Shown here one piece after another: positions 58,754 through 64,000 of a DNA stretch of 64,000 bases. The position numbers and the translations under genes were made by a program. The DNA comes from Arenicola marina (taxonomy: Eukaryota > Annelida > Polychaeta > Arenicolidae). The stretch spans positions 50,337,670 to 50,401,669 of the forward strand of contig OZ025248.1 of the NCBI GenBank assembly GCA_964019135.1, written 5' to 3'. The first letter of the stretch is position 1, and every line of letters begins with the position of its first letter. The notes beneath the pieces are model-generated. The model was not told the origin of the DNA. It did no database searches and saw only the letters and a program-made list of their open reading frames with translations.

Positions 58754-61700
58754 GCCAGGAAGTGGGTGGCGCGGAAACATCTGGCTCGCCCGTTGCGAAG
58801 GTGGCGCCCATTGGCAGGCGACCCACCACACCTATTGTACTTGGGGGTGTGTCCTTAACCGGACTCATCGATACGGGGTCTATGGTGACCACTGTGGCTG
58901 AGAGTGCCTTCAGGGAAGTCTTGCGACCGACTGGGGTGACTCTTCAGGAAGGGATGTGGTTTTCCCTTCAGGGGGCCAATGGTCTGGAGATCCCGTACCT
59001 GGGTGCAATCGTGTGTGATGTGGAGCTGCACGGGACGAAGCTTCGGAATGTGACCGTCCTGGTGACGAAGGACACAGTGGCATCCAAGGGGCTTCGGGCA
59101 CGCACGCCGGTGCTGATAGGCACCAACGTCCTCGAACACATCCCGGCCTACAAGCCGTTACTGCAGGCATCCGTGGAGGCTAAGCCAGGAAAGGGAAACA
59201 CTGGGTTTGCCAAGGTTGCCGGACCGGAGGCGCAGATCGCTCCAGCGCGAAGTATCTCGAGCATCAAGGTGACCGGACCCAGAGATGGACTCGCGATCTT
59301 GGAGCCACTGTCCCATCAATTGGCGAGACACTTGATTGTGGGCAGCACTGCTGTCAACGGAGACGGTGGGGCAGTGTACCTGCAGGTGATGAATGTGGGA
59401 GACGTCGATGTGACGCTCCGCTCGGGCACCAGGATCGCCACGTTTCGACCCGTGGCTGATGTCGGAGTAGGGGAGATCGGCATGAGCGTGCAGTCGAACG
59501 AGGTCATCGTGTCCTGCGACGTGGAAGCCCGGATCAGCCCGGTCGCTGCGACAGAAATAAACATCGACGGGAGATGGGAGGAGAGCTTCGCGGGGACAGC
59601 GGCTGAGCTTGCGCGGGCTAAAGGTATTTTCCGGCGGTACGAAGGCGTCTTCGCGAAGGATGGGGAGGAGCTGACCTGCACTCCGACGATACGCCACCGG
59701 ATCGTAACTTCGGACGACGTCCCCGTCCAACAACCGTACCGGAGAATCCCGCCTCATGACTGGTCAGAAGTGAAGACACACCTCCAGGAACTCCTGACTA
59801 AAGGTGTCATCCGCGAGAGTACGTCTGCCTTTGCATCACCTGTTGTACTCGTTCGGAAGAAGAGCGGCGAGCTGCGACTATGCGTCGACTACCGCCGCGT
59901 GAACGCCAAGGTAAAAAAGGACTCGTACCCGCTCCCGCGAATTGAAGAAGCGCTGGAGTCGATGAACGGTGCGTGTGTCTTCTCGGCTCTGGACTTGGCA
60001 TCAGCGTACAACCAGGTGGAGGTCGAGCCTGCGGACCAACACAAGACGGCCTTCGTGACGCCGATGGGGCTGTACGAATACAGACGCATGCCGTTCGGAT
60101 TGTCGAACGCGCCGGCCACCTTTGCGCGACTTATGGGTCACGTGTTCCGGGAAGAGGTGTTCGAACTGCTCCTGGTCTATCTCGACGACATCATCATTTA
60201 TAGTCGCAACATGACGGAGCACCTGGAACGGCTAGAAATTGTACTTGACAAGCTAGAGAAGCATTCACTGAAGATACGCGGGGACAAGTGCCGTTTCTTC
60301 CGCTCACAAATTCCCTTTCTGGGTCACGTGGTGTCCGGGAATGGCGTCGAGACCAGCCCGGACAAAGTAGCGGCAGTGGCGGAATGGCCGATCCCCAAGA
60401 CCCTGAAGGAGCTGCGATCGTTTAATGGCTTCACGGCTTATTATCGCCGCTTCGTGAAGGGTTTCAGCGCGATTGCAGCACCCCTCAACCATCTTGTCGC
60501 CACTACCCTTAATGGCCAAAAGGGGCGCAGAAGCAAGTCGGTGACCCTCGACGGAAAGTGGACTGCAGAGCACACCCAGGCCTTTGAGACCCTAAAGAAA
60601 GCCTTAACAAGTACTCCCATCCTAGCCTATCCGGACTTCACGAAGCCGTTCATCGTTGAAATTGACGCGTCTCACGATGGCCTGGGAGCGGTGCTCAGCC
60701 AGGAGCAAGAGGGCGTGAAGAGGGTGATCGCGTACGGGAGTCGAGGTCTCCGTGGCGGTGAAAAGAACATGGAAAGCTACAGTTCGAAGAAATTGGAGTT
60801 GTTGGGACTGAAGTGGGCGGTTGTGGATAAGTTCCGCGAGTACCTCATGCACGGCAGGTTCATCGTGCTCACGGACAACAATCCGCTCACCTACCTGATG
60901 ACGAAGACGAAACTTCCGGCTGTAGAACAGCGCTGGGCATCAGCTCTGGCCAGCTTCGATTTTGACATCCGCTACAAGCCTGGACGTCTGAACGGCAATA
61001 GCGACGCGTTGTCGAGACAGGAACGGCGACCATGGGACGTCGACGGGGAAGAGGTTGGAGACGTCTTTGCAGTGGTTCTGCAGTGTGTGCAAGTTCCCCT
61101 TGAGTTACAGCATGCCGCGGGTGCGAAGGCCGTGTCAGAAGCCGATCCGGAAGCAGAAGTGGACGCGCCGCAAGCGCCGATGGCAACCAATCTTCCCGGA
61201 CTCTCGGGAGCGGAGATGGCCAAGCTCCAGTCTGACGATCCGGTCATTGGCAAGGTCCGACAGTGGCGACTGTCGGGGCTGAAGCCAAGCCAAGGCGCAA
61301 GGATTGAAGAATCGAGGGAGGTACAGCTACTGCTGCGTCAGTGGGACCGACTGTACCTGTTAAAGGACGTGTTGGTGCGGGAGGTGCAGGATCCGGGGCA
61401 AGGAATGTTGTACCAGGTGGTACTGCCCACGGTGCTTCGGGAACGCTTGCTGGAGGGATTGCACGACAACCAAGGTCACCAAGGTGTCGACAGAACAACT
61501 GCCCTGGTACGCGCACGATGCTACTGGCCAGGCGTGCACGAAGATGTTCAACAGTGGATCGCCCGCTGCAACCGGTGCACGCTCGCCAAGGCTGAGCGTG
61601 TGAAGACCCCCCTGGGCTCCCTCCTTGCGACCAAACCGCTAGAGGTCGTCGCTATGGACTTCACCGTGCTAGAACGATCCTCCAGTGGACACGAGAACGT

Positions 61701-62979
61701 CCTGGTCCTCACCGACGTCTTCACCAAGTACAGCGTCGCAGTCCCCACCAGAGACCAGAAGTCAGTGACCGTCGCCAAGGTGTTGGTGAAAGAGTGGTTC
61801 AGGAAGTTTGGCCCTCCTCTTCGCTTACACTCGGACCAGGGTCGAGACTTCGAGTCAAACCTTGTAAAGGACCTTTGCCGTCTGTACGGAATACAGAAAT
61901 CGAGGACGACACCATATCATCCAACCGGAAACACCCAGTGTGAGCGGTTCAACCGCACGCTCCACGACCTGCTGCGCACCATGTCCCCGAATCAAAAGAA
62001 AAGATGGCCAAGTCACATTGAGGAGGTGGTGTTCTGCTATAACACTACACCCCACGGCAGCACCGGATTCTCTCCCTTCTACCTAATGTATGGTAGGGAT
62101 GCCCGACTTCCGGTAGACTCGCTGTGGGACGAGATGCAGCCTGGACCAGAGGGCGACGTACTTGCCGACCAGCAGAACTGGGTCGCGCAACACCACCGAC
62201 GTATGCAGGAGGCACAGGCCCTAGCGAATTCAAGACTTGTACAAGCCGCTGCACAACGGAAGGGGTACTACGATGCCAAGGCAAGGGAGATGCCCCTGAC
62301 AGTAGGTGCGAGAGTCTACCTGCGGAACCGAGGGGTGAAGGGCCGAAACAAGATCCAGGACGCTTACAGACCAGAAGTCTACAGAGTCGTCCGAAGACTG
62401 GACGAGAAGAACGTGTACCTGGTGGAGCCAGCAGACGGTTTTGGGGTTGCCAAGTGGGTCAACCGCACGGAACTGCGACCGTGTTCACATGTGCGCGGTC
62501 AGGCGCAGGACGGTCGCCAACGGAGGGCAAGAGCCCCCGAGCCGAGAGCAGGACCACCACAGCGACCTCAGGACACTGACTCATCGGAAGACTCCGACGA
62601 ATGCCTGGTCATCTGCAGAGAACCTCCTCCGGCTATTGTACGAGAAGACGCAGTCGTACAGGACCAGGAGGAGCAGCTCCAGGCGAGGCCCGAATCCGAC
62701 GGAGACGACGAGCAGCTCCAGTCGAGCTCCGAATCCGACGGAGACGACGAGCAGCTCCAGGCGAGGTCCGAATCCGACGGGGAGGACGAGCAGCGCCAGG
62801 CGAGGTCCGAATCCGACGCAGAGGACGAGCCTAGAGTCGGCCCACGTCGGAGTCAGAGGACGACAGCTGGAAAGCACAGCAACCCTGCGCATGTGCCCAA
62901 GTCCGTCAATGGACCCGCAGTGCAACTTGAGGTGACTGAGGGCACCTCGTTGACGTCTCTACTGGAGACCACAGTCTGA
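58621..62979 (+). CDS. pol: Ty3/gypsy Pol polyprotein
   Basis: 1,452 codons open in the -1 frame relative to gag; the ATG at 58621 is probably not a start, since Pol is expected by frameshifting near 58726. Aspartic protease: DTGS at residues 84-87. Reverse transcriptase: about 370-560, YLDD at 520-523. RNase H: D682, E726, D752. Integrase: zinc motif H948, H953, C983, C986, then catalytic D1013, D1072, E1108 (D-x58-D-x35-E). A module after the integrase core (about 1225-1300) resembles the GPY/F region; no chromodomain seen. The tail holds four acidic 13-residue repeats. All catalytic residues are present, so the enzyme set looks intact. Confidence 0.96.
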   Translation: MLLLRTRRTLQARLQEAQGGPKQTRGIDSYQPQRGPKRRPPTGMSQEVGGAETSGSPVAKVAPIGRRPTTPIVLGGVSLTGLIDTGSMVTTVAESAFREVLRPTGVTLQEGMWFSLQGANGLEIPYLGAIVCDVELHGTKLRNVTVLVTKDTVASKGLRARTPVLIGTNVLEHIPAYKPLLQASVEAKPGKGNTGFAKVAGPEAQIAPARSISSIKVTGPRDGLAILEPLSHQLARHLIVGSTAVNGDGGAVYLQVMNVGDVDVTLRSGTRIATFRPVADVGVGEIGMSVQSNEVIVSCDVEARISPVAATEINIDGRWEESFAGTAAELARAKGIFRRYEGVFAKDGEELTCTPTIRHRIVTSDDVPVQQPYRRIPPHDWSEVKTHLQELLTKGVIRESTSAFASPVVLVRKKSGELRLCVDYRRVNAKVKKDSYPLPRIEEALESMNGACVFSALDLASAYNQVEVEPADQHKTAFVTPMGLYEYRRMPFGLSNAPATFARLMGHVFREEVFELLLVYLDDIIIYSRNMTEHLERLEIVLDKLEKHSLKIRGDKCRFFRSQIPFLGHVVSGNGVETSPDKVAAVAEWPIPKTLKELRSFNGFTAYYRRFVKGFSAIAAPLNHLVATTLNGQKGRRSKSVTLDGKWTAEHTQAFETLKKALTSTPILAYPDFTKPFIVEIDASHDGLGAVLSQEQEGVKRVIAYGSRGLRGGEKNMESYSSKKLELLGLKWAVVDKFREYLMHGRFIVLTDNNPLTYLMTKTKLPAVEQRWASALASFDFDIRYKPGRLNGNSDALSRQERRPWDVDGEEVGDVFAVVLQCVQVPLELQHAAGAKAVSEADPEAEVDAPQAPMATNLPGLSGAEMAKLQSDDPVIGKVRQWRLSGLKPSQGARIEESREVQLLLRQWDRLYLLKDVLVREVQDPGQGMLYQVVLPTVLRERLLEGLHDNQGHQGVDRTTALVRARCYWPGVHEDVQQWIARCNRCTLAKAERVKTPLGSLLATKPLEVVAMDFTVLERSSSGHENVLVLTDVFTKYSVAVPTRDQKSVTVAKVLVKEWFRKFGPPLRLHSDQGRDFESNLVKDLCRLYGIQKSRTTPYHPTGNTQCERFNRTLHDLLRTMSPNQKKRWPSHIEEVVFCYNTTPHGSTGFSPFYLMYGRDARLPVDSLWDEMQPGPEGDVLADQQNWVAQHHRRMQEAQALANSRLVQAAAQRKGYYDAKAREMPLTVGARVYLRNRGVKGRNKIQDAYRPEVYRVVRRLDEKNVYLVEPADGFGVAKWVNRTELRPCSHVRGQAQDGRQRRARAPEPRAGPPQRPQDTDSSEDSDECLVICREPPPAIVREDAVVQDQEEQLQARPESDGDDEQLQSSSESDGDDEQLQARSESDGEDEQRQARSESDAEDEPRVGPRRSQRTTAGKHSNPAHVPKSVNGPAVQLEVTEGTSLTSLLETTV
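58726..58770 (+). promoter_or_regulatory. Predicted -1 ribosomal frameshift signal (gag to pol)
   Basis: CCCAAAC at 58726-58732 is a canonical X XXY YYZ slippery heptamer in the gag frame (C CCA AAC). Four bases later, gccgcccac (58737-58745) can pair with gtgggtggc (58762-58770), nine pairs with one G-U. The gag stop is at 58751, and the pol frame is one base back. Confidence 0.75.
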
Positions 62980-63050
62980 GCGACTGCAACGTAGGATCAT
63001 AGTTATAGCGATGATGAGTCGCTTAGGGTGTTTGATGTTTGCGCATAGGC

Positions 63051-63072
63051 AAACAAACAAAGAGGGGGTGAG
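63051..63072 (+). other. Polypurine tract
   Basis: An A/G-rich run ending agagggggtgag directly before the 3' LTR, the expected plus-strand primer position. Confidence 0.8.
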
Positions 63073-64000
63073 TGTGGCAGAGCCACGGAGTTGCTCCAGT
63101 GGCGCCATCTAGCGAGTTAGTAAGTAGTTAGGTTCACGGTAGCGTAGCGCCCTCTAGCGAACGGCGGGTGGTCCTCGCCGGAAACTGGATTGCATGTGGG
63201 ATTCATTCGAAAATGAGATGCCGTGCGGATCAGGTGAAACCATATGTGATCTGGAAAAATCTGCAACATCCGCGACCGACAGGCGTCCACGTTAATCTCA
63301 ACACAGAGAGGAGAAAGCCTACGTTACGTAGAGGTGTGTATTTTGGGTGAAAGATCCCGATTACGTTATATTTTTAAGTGTGTACGGCAGGGCCTAATCC
63401 AGCCATCTTTGTCACATGTGTTTAACGTGTAAAACCGAATTTAATGTCTGACTATATCGTGTGCTGCCATTTAGTCCACTGTGGTGTTTTTGTACGGGTT
63501 TAAATGTACCCTAGGATCTTTTATGTGAAGTCAACGTTAAATTAGACAGGTTATTTACGTGGTTACCGCGGACAGTTTTAATAGTTAGATTATCGTTGTG
63601 CTTTATCTCTGGCTCTGGGCGGGCTGCCCCTGTGTGTGTGTGTATACAGCGGGCTTGACCGGCCTGGCGAGCGGGGTCACCAACGGGTCAAACAATTTTA
63701 CATTTGCAGTCTATTACTATGCGTGGTGTTATAAGCTATCTATACGTGTATTTGCTTTATCGTGTTACCAGCGGAGACCGTTAATCTACTGCGGTTAAAT
63801 ACAGTGAGGGGGCGCGTGGGTTTAACGCCAGGCCCAAGATTATATGTATGTTTAAATCAGTTGTGTCGCTGTAGTGGCGCGCGGAGGTTGTATGTAGTGT
63901 ACAGTGTGTATGCGGCTACTGGGCTCCAGCGGGCAGGCGCATGCAGGGGGGCAGACCAGTCCTTGACCTGAGGCCTTACAGCCCAGGCTCATGAAAGAGA
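63073..64000 (+). repeat. 3' LTR, truncated by window
   Basis: Begins TGTGGCAGAG and repeats 55851-56778 at a constant offset of 7,222 bp with one substitution noted. Confidence 0.95.

Larger units (their letters stand above)
55851..64000 (+). mobile_element. Ty3/gypsy LTR retrotransposon, right end cut by window
   Basis: Complete 5' LTR, tRNA primer site, gag, pol in the -1 frame, polypurine tract and the first 928 bp of the 3' LTR. Domain order protease-RT-RNase H-integrase defines the Ty3/gypsy (Metaviridae) type. There is no envelope gene, and both reading frames look uninterrupted. It lies antisense in an intron of the minus-strand gene. The right flank and target duplication are not visible. 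Confidence 0.97.

Overview
This is eukaryotic (metazoan) DNA: split genes with GT..AG introns, tRNA-derived SINEs, non-LTR retrotransposon remnants and an intact Ty3/gypsy LTR retrotransposon. The gene style and repeat content suggest a marine invertebrate such as a mollusc or lancelet, but nothing in the window fixes the species. By my boundaries roughly half of the 64 kb (about 33 kb) is tandem repeat in 15 main arrays with units of 15 to 68 bp.

Layout. (1) 1-31,215, plus strand: the 3' part of MDN1 (midasin, the giant AAA+ ATPase of 60S ribosome assembly). I could place 24 exons whose phases all agree (3,648 nt, 1,215 codons plus stop). They cover the end of the helical region, the Asp/Glu-rich linker and the complete C-terminal MIDAS/VWA domain. 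Its introns carry arrays of 68, 15, 53, 35, 22, 27, 17, 39, 18, 35 and about 63 bp units. (2) 31.2-38.2 kb: intergenic DNA with decayed LINE pieces, a small SINE insertion and a fold-back-like element. (3) 38.2-55.7 kb, minus strand: the 3' end of a second gene, convergent with MDN1, which I do not recognise. Six small exons with matching phases are separated by a 5.3 kb array (38 bp units), an 8.8 kb array (43 then 32 bp units) and other repeats. (4) 55,851-64,000, plus strand: a young Ty3/gypsy element (LTR, gag, pol, partial 3' LTR) lying in an upstream intron of that minus-strand gene.

The most striking observation is that several MDN1 intron arrays are built from the splice junction of the neighbouring exon. 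A 35 bp unit repeats a 3' splice site plus 12 nt of exon about 95 times. A ~22 bp unit repeats a 5' splice site. A ~63 bp unit repeats the start of the exon encoding GDYRTGK. An 18 bp G-rich array begins exactly at a donor site. The true junction is then the last or first member of a field of near-identical decoys. One intron (876 nt, 39 bp units) is stop-free and in frame with both flanking exons. The long ORFs across the arrays otherwise look like artefacts of unit composition and length.
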